From: Chlorobiaceae bacterium
Lineage (GTDB): Bacteria > Bacteroidota > Chlorobiia > Chlorobiales > Chlorobiaceae
Assembly: GCA_012972835.1 (NCBI GenBank)
Contig: JABDHK010000006.1
Coordinates: 90,470-154,469 of the forward strand
Length of the DNA: 64,000 nt
Reading direction: 5' to 3'
In this document: piece after piece, positions 7,462 through 17,071 of the stretch
Layout of the letters: every line of letters starts with the position of its first letter
How positions within the stretch are numbered: position 1 is the stretch's first letter
Translations under genes and position numbers: made by a program
The notes under the pieces: model-generated
Seen by the model: the letters and a program-made list of their open reading frames with translations, nothing else
What the model was told of the DNA's origin: nothing
The model's database searches: none

Positions 7462-8346
7462 ATGGAACAACAATATTTTCAATTGAACTTAGGTGGTTTA
7501 TCCTGGAGCGATTGGACTGCATTTACAAAAACAGCAACACTCAAATCTGTAACATCCCGTCCTGGCTTCTATAGAATACGAGCAGAGAAATGTAATGAAC
7601 TGGTTTATATAGGACAAACCGGCAGAAATCTCAGGGAAAGATTAAAACAATTGCAAAAGGGAACTTTTGCTGAGTCAATGCCATTTAATGACCCGCATAC
7701 TGCCGCTCCAAATCTATGGGTGTGGCGTAATGAAGGAATCGGAGAATATGAGTGTTCTGTTGCGGTTTTAGAATGCGATTATCAAACCAGACAAGTCGTA
7801 GAAGATTATATCTTATGGCTATCCAGAAGCGAAGCCGGACGATCGACGTTGTGCAATTATGGGAATTTCCATTCTAATTATGTTAAGTCGTCAAGCCAAA
7901 AGCAAGGTCGGATCGGTGGAAAAATAAATCCGCCATATCCACAAACAGAGCAGTTTTGTAGTTATGGCACCAAGCCATTAACGTTCAAACAGGATGCCCT
8001 ATCACTTGATTGGATGAACCTTGATTGGTGTATTCCTGAACAACTATTGCCGGAAGTAGTTAAAAAAATGGAAAAGGGTAGCGGTGTTTACAAAATCATC
8101 AGTACAGGCACAAATCAGGTTATCTATATAGGCGAGTCGGGGGAGATCAAAAACAGATTAATGGCCCATTCTAGGTCACCATTGGCTGATTCAGAAGCAG
8201 AATTATTATTCTCTTATGTGTATTTATCACAAGAGACTACATCAGTCCACCGACATGAAATTGAAACTGATCTTATCGCTGGCTTTTATCATGAATACCA
8301 TATTGCACCTTTACGTCAATACAGCCCAATCAAAAAGTCAAGCTGA
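7462..8346 (+). CDS. Protein with two GIY-YIG nuclease domains
   Basis: 294 aa with two copies of the GIY-YIG core. Copy 1 has GFY at 35-37, VYIGQTG at 48-54, arginines at 56 and 59, E114 and N132. Copy 2 has GVY at 208-210, IYIGESG at 221-227, R232 and a glutamate in HEIETDL at about 265-271. The usual C-terminal Asn of copy 2 is not evident. GIY-YIG domains cut DNA in homing endonucleases, UvrC and some restriction enzymes, normally with one domain per chain. Two in one short protein would allow both strands to be cut by a monomer (inference). No DNA-recognition domain is visible outside the two cores. No clear ribosome site precedes the ATG. It lies inside the restriction island. Confidence 0.75.
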   Translation: MEQQYFQLNLGGLSWSDWTAFTKTATLKSVTSRPGFYRIRAEKCNELVYIGQTGRNLRERLKQLQKGTFAESMPFNDPHTAAPNLWVWRNEGIGEYECSVAVLECDYQTRQVVEDYILWLSRSEAGRSTLCNYGNFHSNYVKSSSQKQGRIGGKINPPYPQTEQFCSYGTKPLTFKQDALSLDWMNLDWCIPEQLLPEVVKKMEKGSGVYKIISTGTNQVIYIGESGEIKNRLMAHSRSPLADSEAELLFSYVYLSQETTSVHRHEIETDLIAGFYHEYHIAPLRQYSPIKKSS

Positions 8347-8401
8347 ATGATCCACAAGAAAGGAGACATGGAAATTCGGCTCCATCTATATTAATAAATA
8401 G

Positions 8402-8623
8402 GAAACCCCCGTCAAGAACTATCGGGTTGTCAGTCACTGTTCAAAAATAGAGACAATTGATAATTCAGTGTTTAGCCCACAGGAGTATCACCAGAAATTT
8501 GAAAATGTTTACATCGTGGCGAAAACGCATAGTTACAAAATTGCTTACTTCAGTGATTTCCGGCTTAACATGGTACTGTTAAGTTTATTCACTGTAGCGA
8601 CAATTTCCCTCATTGGCTTGTGA
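8402..8623 (+). pseudogene. Possible decayed coding remnant
   Basis: A frame of 73 codons opens right after a TAG, without a good start codon, and reads like real protein (VVSHCSKIETIDNSVFSPQE, then YIVAKTHSYKIAYFSDFRL). The same frame before the TAG also looks protein-like (WKFGSIYINK). This suggests the 3' part of a broken gene. I cannot name the family. It overlaps the 3' end of the convergent small gene at 8545-8835, so it may also be chance. Confidence 0.3.
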
Positions 8624-8835
8624 CTGCAAGGGCGACCTGGAGCTACTGACTCGATAAGAGAGGAAATATTGGCTCCTGTAGCAAGGATACTGGGGTATAG
8701 CTTTATCAAGTGTCCTTCATGTAGCTTCTTATGACCAAAATCAATTTGCTTGCCATTTCTGCTATTTTCGACAAGGTAGCCTTTAGACTGAGCTACAGAG
8801 ATAATCGCATCAACGAATTCATGTTGAGTCATCAT
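8545..8835 (-). CDS. Hypothetical protein, 96 aa
   Basis: A clear AGGAG ribosome site lies before tandem ATGs (start at 8833-8835), and the frame is intact. The product is basic, soluble, with no signal or membrane segment. Its sequence MMTQHEFVDAIISVAQSKGY suggests an N-terminal helix. I do not recognise the family. The gene sits between DUF4391 and the plus-strand insert, in the same direction as the defence operon, but about 130 bases after the DUF4391 stop, so co-transcription is possible. It might be a regulator or toxin/antitoxin partner; nothing in the sequence decides this. Confidence 0.55.
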   Translation of the reverse strand: MMTQHEFVDAIISVAQSKGYLVENSRNGKQIDFGHKKLHEGHLIKLYPSILATGANISSLIESVAPGRPCSHKPMREIVATVNKLNSTMLSRKSLK

Positions 8836-8967
8836 AACATTACTCCTGATTGATCGTCCAAATATTGCAAATGTACAATAAATTTTTCTTTACACTACGA
8901 GCTCCGGTCGTGTGTTAATTCGGTCATCGTGTACCATCCGGTTTCATTTTTCTCTGTATTTCGTCGA

Positions 8968-9633
8968 TCATGAAAGTACACATTGCAGCACCCTTTTCAA
9001 CTCTCGCAGTTCTGCATTAATCTCCACTTTGCGATTGAACTGTTTTTCCTTGCGGAGGCGCCCTTCGCATTTCTCCAGTTCTCGCTGCTTGAAACGGATC
9101 ATGCTCATCCGTTCAACCTGTTGCTGCAACCGTTCACCCTGTCGGGCGGGATAGGGCATCAATGGTGCAAGCAGTTGTTCGTAGAGCGCTTCAAGATTGA
9201 GGACTACCGGCAATGGTGTGCGGAGCGTTTCAATGGGCAGCCATGCGGATTCAAAATAGTCGCTGACGACCCATTTGGCTGCATCAGCTTCGCTCGGGCG
9301 TTTGTAAGCTGCAATCACTTTGCACTTATCACCATACAGGAGTTCAAAAAGAAGCGGAAAGGGAATCGCCTGGTCAATAGAGCGGAGTACATCGTGTTTT
9401 AGCTCGCCATCTTTCAGGATAATGGTGAAAATCTCTATTTCCGGCACGGAAGGCGTTTGTCGCAAGTTGATCGTTTCGGGTGCAAGCTTGTACTGCCAGA
9501 CAATCTGGTCAACCTGGCCAACAAAGAGTTCTTTCAAGGCTTTGCTTGGAGAGACATGCTCATAGATTTTGCTCTTCGGCACTATCCGGCCAAATGCCGA
9601 ACTTTTTGGATACTCAAAAAGCACGGACGTCAT
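8968..9633 (-). CDS. DUF4391 domain protein
   Basis: 221 aa. The body (about residues 10-190) matches the DUF4391 pattern: FEYPKSSAFGRIVPKSKIYE near the start, and a C-terminal charged coiled segment (QRELEKCEGRLRKEKQFNRK). DUF4391 genes are regularly found between a large helicase gene and a type III-like mod gene, and the function is unknown. Its start ATG overlaps the helicase stop by four bases (ATGA), indicating translational coupling and a shared complex or pathway. In the arrangement I would expect, mod follows directly. Here it is displaced by about 3.4 kb of other DNA. Confidence 0.85.
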   Translation of the reverse strand: MTSVLFEYPKSSAFGRIVPKSKIYEHVSPSKALKELFVGQVDQIVWQYKLAPETINLRQTPSVPEIEIFTIILKDGELKHDVLRSIDQAIPFPLLFELLYGDKCKVIAAYKRPSEADAAKWVVSDYFESAWLPIETLRTPLPVVLNLEALYEQLLAPLMPYPARQGERLQQQVERMSMIRFKQRELEKCEGRLRKEKQFNRKVEINAELRELKRVLQCVLS

Positions 9634-12600
9634 CCTTCCTCCTGCACAACCAAAAACGCGATAAGCTCGAAGTCATCAAGACCAGCGATGGTGTTAAGCA
9701 GCGCAGAAGTCTTTCCACCTGAAAAGAGGCTATCAAGATCTTTTTCCTCTTTGACCTCCATCATTGAGCGGATAGCGTTACTGAGCAGATCGGAGTAAGC
9801 CTTCATGTTGCGTCCTTCGTCGGTCTGTTGGTTAAAAAGGCGGCAAAGCGTTTGAAGGGGTTCCGACTGCCCTTTGCAGCTTATTCTCACCAGATCAAGG
9901 AGTCTTTTGACCTCTGTATGATTGGAAATAATCTCACCATCCCGTCCAATATAAATTAGATAGTAAGGATGCAGGCGGTTATGCAAGCTCACATGCACGC
10001 TTTCGTTTCGGTTACGAAGGGTAAAAATGACTCCAGGTTTTATGCCTGCTGCCGGGTTGGCGGGAACAACGGCGTGCATCCCTTTGGGCAAGTCGCCAAG
10101 ATCGCCGTATGCTTTGACAGAGTTGAGCAGATCCATCCTGAACTCATTCAATCCAAGGTCTGTAATGGAGACGCCGGTCTTCAGCTCTTCAAGTTCGACC
10201 ACTTCATCCTGCAGGCGCCGGAGTTGCTCTTTGCGGTATGCGACATCACTGCTTTGTGCGGTAAGAAGGTTGTCGTCACCGGTGGCCGTGACGTCGGCAA
10301 TCATCATCCGGTTTTCGACCCGTTCCTTGAGATTGATGTAGTCGTCGAGCGAAATATCCGGCCAGTAGTTGACCAACTGTATGGTTGTGTTCTGCGAGCC
10401 AATTCGGTCAATACGTCCAAATCGTTGGATAATGCGCACCGGGTTCCAGTGGATATCGTAGTTGATCAGGTAATCGCAATCCTGAAGGTTCTGCCCCTCA
10501 GAAATACAGTCAGTACCGATGAGGATATCGAGCTCTCTCGGCTCTTCAGGGAGCACAAGGGCCTTCTCTTTCGCTCTCGGTGAAAAAAGAGTGAGCAGAG
10601 ACTGGAAATCGTAACTTTTTTTGAGCGTTGATTTCGGTGCATCCTTGCCGGTTACCTTGCCACTGTGCAGGCCGTTGGTATGCAGAATATCCTCAGCCAG
10701 GTTGTTGTAGAGGTAATTGGCGGTGTCGGCAAAGGCGGTGAAGATCAGTACCTTTTTATTCCCATCGTTAATGGGGTTCGCAATCTTGTTCAGTACAAGA
10801 TTTTTCAAATGTTGCAGCTTAGCATCATCGTCGGGCGTGATTTTCTGCATTGAAGCAAGAAGCTCGTCAAGCAAAATTTGGTCTACTGCCAGTTCATGTT
10901 TCCAGCGCTCAACATCCATATCACTCAGGCTGATCTGAACTTTCCCTCCGATTTTAACATCTTCAGGCAAAACAAAATCATCCTCTTCTGCCTCCAGAGC
11001 TTCGAGCCCAGCGGTATAGTCAGTGATTGCTGCCGAACATCCGGTTTGCTGAAACGCATCAATAAGCTCTATTGCACCAACCACCTTGCGCAGCAAACTA
11101 CCCAAAGTAAGCCGGAATGACTCTACCGAGCTTTCGAGCCGTTTGAGCAGGTTTGTTGTCATCAGCGCCTGCAAGCTTCGTTCGCGGTCCGCCTGTCTCA
11201 GTTTGCTTTTGCCACCCTCTACCAACGTATCATACAACTCTTCATATTTGCTGAGCCGACTTGGCAAGATGTAGCTGATTGGCGCATAAACCGCAAGCTT
11301 GAGTAGCGCCAACTGCTTGAAAATGTCATTCAGCCCAAGCACATCGCTCCGGTAGGTTAACGGGCATCGGTACGAGAGCGGCTTAAGCCGTTCAGGGAAC
11401 TGCCCGATATCTTTGGTATCGTAGTAAGTCTGGATATGTTTGCGTGACCGGGCGATGGTAACACTGTCGAGTAGTTCAAAAAAATCAAAATCAAGGCTGC
11501 CGAGAATAGCCTGGGAGGTACGCTGCTCAATCGGAAGTTTTGACCAGAGGTTAAACGCAGCCTGAGCACGCCGGAATATCTCCTCAACGCTCCTCTTCGT
11601 TCGGAGTTTCTTGCTGAGGTTCTCGGAATCTCCCTCATAAGCCAAGGCAAGCTGATTTCTTAAATCGTTAAAACGATTGTTGACCGGGGTGGCCGAGAGC
11701 ATCAAAACCTTTGTTTTGACCCCTTCGCGAATAACCTTGTTCATCAGCCTCTGGTAGCGGGTCTCTCTCTCTTTGAAAACGTCATTATTGCGAAAATTGT
11801 GTGACTCGTCAATGACGACAAGGTCATAATTTCCCCAATTGATCCGGTTCAGAGGAATGCCGAAAGAGTCCCCCGAAGTGCGGGAAAGATCGGTGTGACA
11901 GAGCACATCATAATTGAACCGATCCTTGGCAAAGATATTTGTTTTGAGGTTTCTGTTGTAGTTCAGCCAGTTATCGGCAAGCTTTTTGGGGCACAGTACC
12001 AGAACGGAGCGGTTGCGCAGTTCGTAGTATTTAATGACTGCAAGAGCGGTGAAGGTTTTGCCGAGTCCGACGCTGTCAGCCAGAATGCAGCCATTGTAGG
12101 TTTCGAGCTTGTTGATAATACCGGTTGCTGCATCTCGCTGGAAATTGAAAAGCTTTTTCCAGACCAGCGATTCCTGATAACCTGTAAGGTCGTTAGGCAG
12201 AACATCTTCATCAATACCTTCAAGGAACTCGCTGAAAATGTTGTAGAGCATCAAAAAATAGATGCGCTCTGGCGAGTTATCCTGATAGACTGAAGCAATA
12301 TGATCGCAAATAACAGCCGTTACATCTTCAAGCTTTTCCGGATCATTCCAAATCTGATTGAAAAGTTGTAGATAGGTCGCTGTAAAGACAGGTTCCTCAA
12401 ACCGGTTGACAAGATTCGACATCGCGTCACCTTGCTGATAACCCAAGTCTACGGCAGTAAAGCCATTCATAGGCATATAGGCAACATCCTGCTGTGGTGA
12501 CTGGATGCAGGCAAACTGCTGCATGGGCGCTTTTGTCTTGTTCGAGCGGAACACAGCCTTTCGCCGCATCCACTCAGCACATTCGCGTGCAATAGCCCGC

Positions 12601-12902
12601 TGGGTGAGCTTGTTGCGAAGCTGGATTTCAAATTCTGAACCGTAAAGACTCCGTTCACGATCGTTCTTGGGGATAAAAAACTCTCGACGTTCCTTGCGAA
12701 ACTTGTCAGTGACCTCATTGGCCACAAATGTTGGAGCCGTGAAGATGAACTCCAGCGACTCAATCTTTGAAAGCTCTGATTTCAATGCATCATAAGCATA
12801 TATGGAGAAGCAGGAAGCTGCAATTTTGAGCTTGTCTTTGGGGCGGATGGAAGCCTTCAGATCGTCGCCAAGCAGGGTGTTGATGTTGTCGATAATTTTC
12901 AT
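9630..12902 (-). CDS. SNF2-type DEAD/DEAH helicase of a restriction-like operon
   Basis: 1090 aa. The N-terminal 230 residues resemble a phospholipase-D-like fold but show no HxK motif, so that part is probably degenerate. The ATPase follows: Walker A ADSVGLGKT at about residue 275, DESHNFRN at about 365, motif III LSATPVNNR, and motif VI QRFGRIDRIGS at about 835. The C-terminal 200 residues are unassigned. I chose the ATG at 12902 because AGAGGAG precedes it; a longer frame starts nine codons earlier without a ribosome site. It is the first gene of the leftward island and is coupled to DUF4391. Likely role: a DNA translocase or remodeller in defence together with Mod and Res (inference from context). 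Confidence 0.85.
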   Translation of the reverse strand: MKIIDNINTLLGDDLKASIRPKDKLKIAASCFSIYAYDALKSELSKIESLEFIFTAPTFVANEVTDKFRKERREFFIPKNDRERSLYGSEFEIQLRNKLTQRAIARECAEWMRRKAVFRSNKTKAPMQQFACIQSPQQDVAYMPMNGFTAVDLGYQQGDAMSNLVNRFEEPVFTATYLQLFNQIWNDPEKLEDVTAVICDHIASVYQDNSPERIYFLMLYNIFSEFLEGIDEDVLPNDLTGYQESLVWKKLFNFQRDAATGIINKLETYNGCILADSVGLGKTFTALAVIKYYELRNRSVLVLCPKKLADNWLNYNRNLKTNIFAKDRFNYDVLCHTDLSRTSGDSFGIPLNRINWGNYDLVVIDESHNFRNNDVFKERETRYQRLMNKVIREGVKTKVLMLSATPVNNRFNDLRNQLALAYEGDSENLSKKLRTKRSVEEIFRRAQAAFNLWSKLPIEQRTSQAILGSLDFDFFELLDSVTIARSRKHIQTYYDTKDIGQFPERLKPLSYRCPLTYRSDVLGLNDIFKQLALLKLAVYAPISYILPSRLSKYEELYDTLVEGGKSKLRQADRERSLQALMTTNLLKRLESSVESFRLTLGSLLRKVVGAIELIDAFQQTGCSAAITDYTAGLEALEAEEDDFVLPEDVKIGGKVQISLSDMDVERWKHELAVDQILLDELLASMQKITPDDDAKLQHLKNLVLNKIANPINDGNKKVLIFTAFADTANYLYNNLAEDILHTNGLHSGKVTGKDAPKSTLKKSYDFQSLLTLFSPRAKEKALVLPEEPRELDILIGTDCISEGQNLQDCDYLINYDIHWNPVRIIQRFGRIDRIGSQNTTIQLVNYWPDISLDDYINLKERVENRMMIADVTATGDDNLLTAQSSDVAYRKEQLRRLQDEVVELEELKTGVSITDLGLNEFRMDLLNSVKAYGDLGDLPKGMHAVVPANPAAGIKPGVIFTLRNRNESVHVSLHNRLHPYYLIYIGRDGEIISNHTEVKRLLDLVRISCKGQSEPLQTLCRLFNQQTDEGRNMKAYSDLLSNAIRSMMEVKEEKDLDSLFSGGKTSALLNTIAGLDDFELIAFLVVQEEG

Positions 12903-13266
12903 TCGGCTCCTCTGATTGTATTGTGCCATTCTCGTATGGGTCTGTTTGTCCTATACAAAGGGACTCTCAGATCAAGAGAACGCTTGATGGAGAATAACGC
13001 AAAAAAGACACGGTTATTCAGCTAAAATATACGCCATATAAAAGGAATAAAATGGGTTACGAACAAAATGAAAACGTTTTTTTAATATCCCTGTGGTGGG
13101 AGGACAAAAACTGTATAGTGCAGTAAGAAAAATTAATCCTCCTGACCCTGCCGGGAGCACGATTTTGCTGTCTCAGAAAACCTTCCTTTAATAAGAGCCC
13201 CTGCTCGCATTACTTCTATTCGCTATATTTCCCTTCAAATTTGCACTTACAAAAACCCACACACTC
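12903..13266. other. Intergenic region upstream of the helicase operon
   Basis: 364 bases without a convincing gene. It should contain the divergent promoters for the leftward helicase operon and the rightward MazE-like gene. No textbook promoter or strong hairpin was recognised. Confidence 0.4.
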
Positions 13267-13605
13267 ATGGCCATGACCGTCGAGATAAAAAACGGCAAGC
13301 TCTGCATCGAGATTGGCCTTGAAACAACAAATCTGTCTGCATCAGTCAAGACGCTTGTTGTAGCGAGCAATCACGATAATACTGCCGCGTCGGATATGAT
13401 CGAAGGAAAACCGCTGAGGATGCCGAAGGCTGTTGCGATGGATGCAGTGTCTGTTGTGAAAATTATGGTTGAAGAAAATCAAATTGTTATCCGCCCGATG
13501 GTTGACAAAAAGCAGGAGCTTGCAATATTACTTGCTGGTGTAACAGACAATAATTTACATAGAGAAACCGATACGGGCGAAGTGGTTGGAAATGAAATCT
13601 GGTGA
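13267..13605 (+). CDS. Chimeric MazE/AbrB-like antitoxin
   Basis: 112 aa made of two unlike parts. Residues 1-50 (MAMTVEIKNGKLCIEIGLET, then LVVASNHDN) resemble the start of a short conserved protein of about 58 aa found in many bacteria. Residues 52-112 (RMPKAVAMDAVSV, IMVEENQIVIRPM, LLAGVTDNNLHRETDTGEVV, GNEIW) match the swapped-hairpin core and toxin-binding tail of MazE/PemI antitoxins. The MazE N-terminal strand is missing and replaced in frame. No mazF follows: only 31 bases separate it from the convergent clpS. It is probably an orphan, fused relic; whether the hybrid can bind DNA or a toxin is unknown. Confidence 0.65.
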   Translation: MAMTVEIKNGKLCIEIGLETTNLSASVKTLVVASNHDNTAASDMIEGKPLRMPKAVAMDAVSVVKIMVEENQIVIRPMVDKKQELAILLAGVTDNNLHRETDTGEVVGNEIW

Positions 13606-13636
13606 TTGTATGGACGTTACTCTACAGGAAAGCATC

Positions 13637-13954
13637 TCACCCTGTCTGGATTTCTGTTTTCAGGGCGATCTCTTCAAGAATTGAGCTAACTTTCAGGCAG
13701 GAGTTCATCTGCCCGAAATAGACGATGCTTTGTCCGCGGGTGTGGACCTCCCAGGTACAGCGTTCGGCTTTCTGACGGCTGCACTGGGTTGCTTTGATGA
13801 TCTGCACAATTACCTCGTCGAAGGAGTGCTCTTCATCGTTGAACAGCACAACGCGGTATGCATCGAGCGTATCGGTTCCTGAGCTTTGTTCACTCTCTTT
13901 TGTTACTGGCACCGGTATGGATGCTGTCCACCTAGCAAGAAGGGAGGAGTTCAT
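13637..13954 (-). CDS. clpS: ATP-dependent Clp protease adaptor ClpS
   Basis: 105 aa from the ATG at 13952-13954; a longer frame with 20 extra residues exists but the extension is not ClpS-like. The core [18 protein letters not shown], the [15 protein letters not shown] segment and the following strand are the N-degron-binding fold. ClpS delivers substrates with destabilising N-terminal residues to ClpAP/ClpCP. No clpA lies beside it. No clear ribosome site supports either start. Convergent with the chimeric antitoxin. Confidence 0.9.
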   Translation of the reverse strand: MNSSLLARWTASIPVPVTKESEQSSGTDTLDAYRVVLFNDEEHSFDEVIVQIIKATQCSRQKAERCTWEVHTRGQSIVYFGQMNSCLKVSSILEEIALKTEIQTG

Positions 13955-14032
13955 GGTTATACCGTGCTTTGGTTGTGAATGTTTAAAATAGGCAATACTT
14001 TCTCTAAGATACAACAGTGGCGGCTACTCTGT

Positions 14033-14980
14033 CTACTTTTCAATAACCGCTTCGAGTGCGCCGAGTGAAAAGTTGCCTGACGTGGATATCTCTATCCTGA
14101 AGCGGGCACCGACCGGGATTGTCATCAAATCAAGTACATGGCCATAGGAGAGTCCAGAGAGGACAGTTGCATGGTTGTTGAGCGTGCTGTAATATTCAAA
14201 AACTCTTTTCAGTCGTTCATCCTCTCCGGTTTTTTCGGGGTTTCCGTAGAACTGGCCGAAAAGTATGGCGTTGCACCTTGAAAGAAGGTTTGCATTGGAG
14301 AGGTGCGAGAGCATGCGGTCGATTCGGTATGCCGGCTCGTTGATGTCTTCGAGAAAAAGAAGTGTCTCACGGAAGGAGGGAAGAAAGGGGGTGCCTATCA
14401 TTGAGGAGAGTACTGAAAGGTTGCCTCCGATGAGCTGGCCTTCAGCCGTTCCTTCCCTGAAACAGGTAACGGGATGGCTCTGGTGGTTTTGAAGCGAGAG
14501 CGCATAGTTCGGTGAGGTGAGCATTCCCCAGAAATGCTCTTCGGTATAGGGGGTGGGCGCATAGAGTTCAGTTGCAAGCATGGGACCGGAAAAACTTATC
14601 AGTCCGGTTTTTGTGTAGATGGCCAGGGAGAGCGCGGTAATATCTGAATAACCGGCAAGAATTTTCGGGTTTGCAGCTATCAGGCTGTAGTCGATATTGT
14701 TCAAGAGGCGGGCGGCACCAGCTCCTCCCCGCACGCAGAATATTGCCTGGACTGCCGGGTCGCTGAACATGCTGTGAATATCGTGCAGCTTCTCTTTGTC
14801 GGCAATAGCCGGGTCAGGGTCAATACGGTTAAGGTGGAGAGAGGGTTTGACCTTGTAACCGTTTTTTTCGAGATAGAGGATCGCCTGCCCGATTTTTTCA
14901 GGATAAGCGCAATGTGACGAAGGAGAGATAAGCCCGATGGTATCTCCCTTGCGCAGGGCTTTTGGTGTGAGGTTTTTCAT
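14033..14980 (-). CDS. LD-carboxypeptidase (S66 family, muramoyltetrapeptide carboxypeptidase)
   Basis: 315 aa from the ATG at 14980 (MKNLTPKALRKGDTIGLISP). A seven-residue longer frame begins in the preceding terminator and is less likely. S66 features are visible: RGGAGAARLL, nucleophile serine in AGYSDITAL (about residue 109), glutamate in FLEDINEPAYRID, histidine in GLSYGHVLD. The enzyme removes the terminal D-Ala from muropeptide tetrapeptides in cytoplasmic murein recycling. MccF-like immunity proteins share this fold, but nothing here points to microcin resistance. It follows atpDC on the same strand behind a strong terminator, so it is probably its own unit or transcribed by read-through. 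Confidence 0.88.
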   Translation of the reverse strand: MKNLTPKALRKGDTIGLISPSSHCAYPEKIGQAILYLEKNGYKVKPSLHLNRIDPDPAIADKEKLHDIHSMFSDPAVQAIFCVRGGAGAARLLNNIDYSLIAANPKILAGYSDITALSLAIYTKTGLISFSGPMLATELYAPTPYTEEHFWGMLTSPNYALSLQNHQSHPVTCFREGTAEGQLIGGNLSVLSSMIGTPFLPSFRETLLFLEDINEPAYRIDRMLSHLSNANLLSRCNAILFGQFYGNPEKTGEDERLKRVFEYYSTLNNHATVLSGLSYGHVLDLMTIPVGARFRIEISTSGNFSLGALEAVIEK

Positions 14981-14988
14981 AAAACCAA

Positions 14989-15024
14989 AAAACATCAGCA
15001 CCCGTGAAGATGCTGATGTTTTTT
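14989..15024 (-). terminator. Terminator of the atpDC unit
   Basis: AAAACATCAGCA and TGCTGATGTTTT form a perfect 12-pair stem around CCCGTGAAGA, with T-rich tracts on both sides. It lies just after atpC on the transcribed strand and ahead of the LD-carboxypeptidase start. Confidence 0.85.
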
Positions 15025-15040
15025 ATTCATTTACATGAAA

Positions 15041-15307
15041 TCAGGAAATGTTTTCGGTCAGCAGAATGGCTTTGTTGCCGCTGACCTCAAAAAAACCGTC
15101 CGAGATGGAAAATGACTGTTCGGTGCGATCTGCCAGTGCAAGTTTGACCTTGCCGTTTTTCAGTGAAGAAAGCAGGGGAGCATGGTTTTTCAGTACCTGA
15201 AATTGTCCACTTTCGCCCGGTGCTGTAATACTGATAACCTCCCCTGAAAAATAGAGTTTCTGGGGAGTGACGATCTCTATATTGAACCCTTTATCGGAAT
15301 TCGCCAT
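15041..15307 (-). CDS. atpC: F1 ATP synthase subunit epsilon
   Basis: 88 aa, the short form with only the N-terminal beta-sandwich ([34 protein letters not shown]). The C-terminal helical hairpin that inhibits ATPase in longer forms is absent. This is usual in several phyla. It lies 15 bases after atpD, so the two are co-transcribed. The rest of the F1Fo genes are elsewhere, as in other green sulfur bacteria. Confidence 0.95.
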   Translation of the reverse strand: MANSDKGFNIEIVTPQKLYFSGEVISITAPGESGQFQVLKNHAPLLSSLKNGKVKLALADRTEQSFSISDGFFEVSGNKAILLTENIS

Positions 15308-15322
15308 GATGCTTCGGTTGGT

Positions 15323-16732
<1,410 letters not shown>

Positions 16733-16840
16733 TTATAGAGTAATCAAACGTTGAAACATCCAGGCATTCATGCCCGGGGCCTTTCTTAACCGGGAATTAT
16801 GAATCAGATCATCCCGTTGGTAATGGCAGTCCAGGATACG

Positions 16841-16913
16841 AGCCACCTGCGGGAGTCGAACCCACGACCTACTATTTACGAAACAGTTGCTCTACCAACT
16901 GAGCTAAGGTGGC
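16841..16913 (-). tRNA. tRNA-Thr (anticodon CGU)
   Basis: Cloverleaf on the minus strand. Acceptor GCCACCT pairs with AGGTGGC, D arm GCTC/GAGC, anticodon stem ACTGT/ATAGT with loop TTCGTAA (anticodon CGT), T arm GTGGG/CCCGC with TTCGACT loop, discriminator T. CCA is not encoded. Reads ACG threonine codons. Confidence 0.95.
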
Positions 16914-17071
16914 CTAAGCATATAAAAAAATCAAGCCGAAATATAATTTTTTTGATACAGAAACACAAAGATAAATACATACCATTTATAGCTGTCAAAA
17001 AAAAGAAGAATTGTATATTAAAGATCAAGGGAAATAGTGATTGATTCTTTATAACTGGAACCAGGAAAAAA

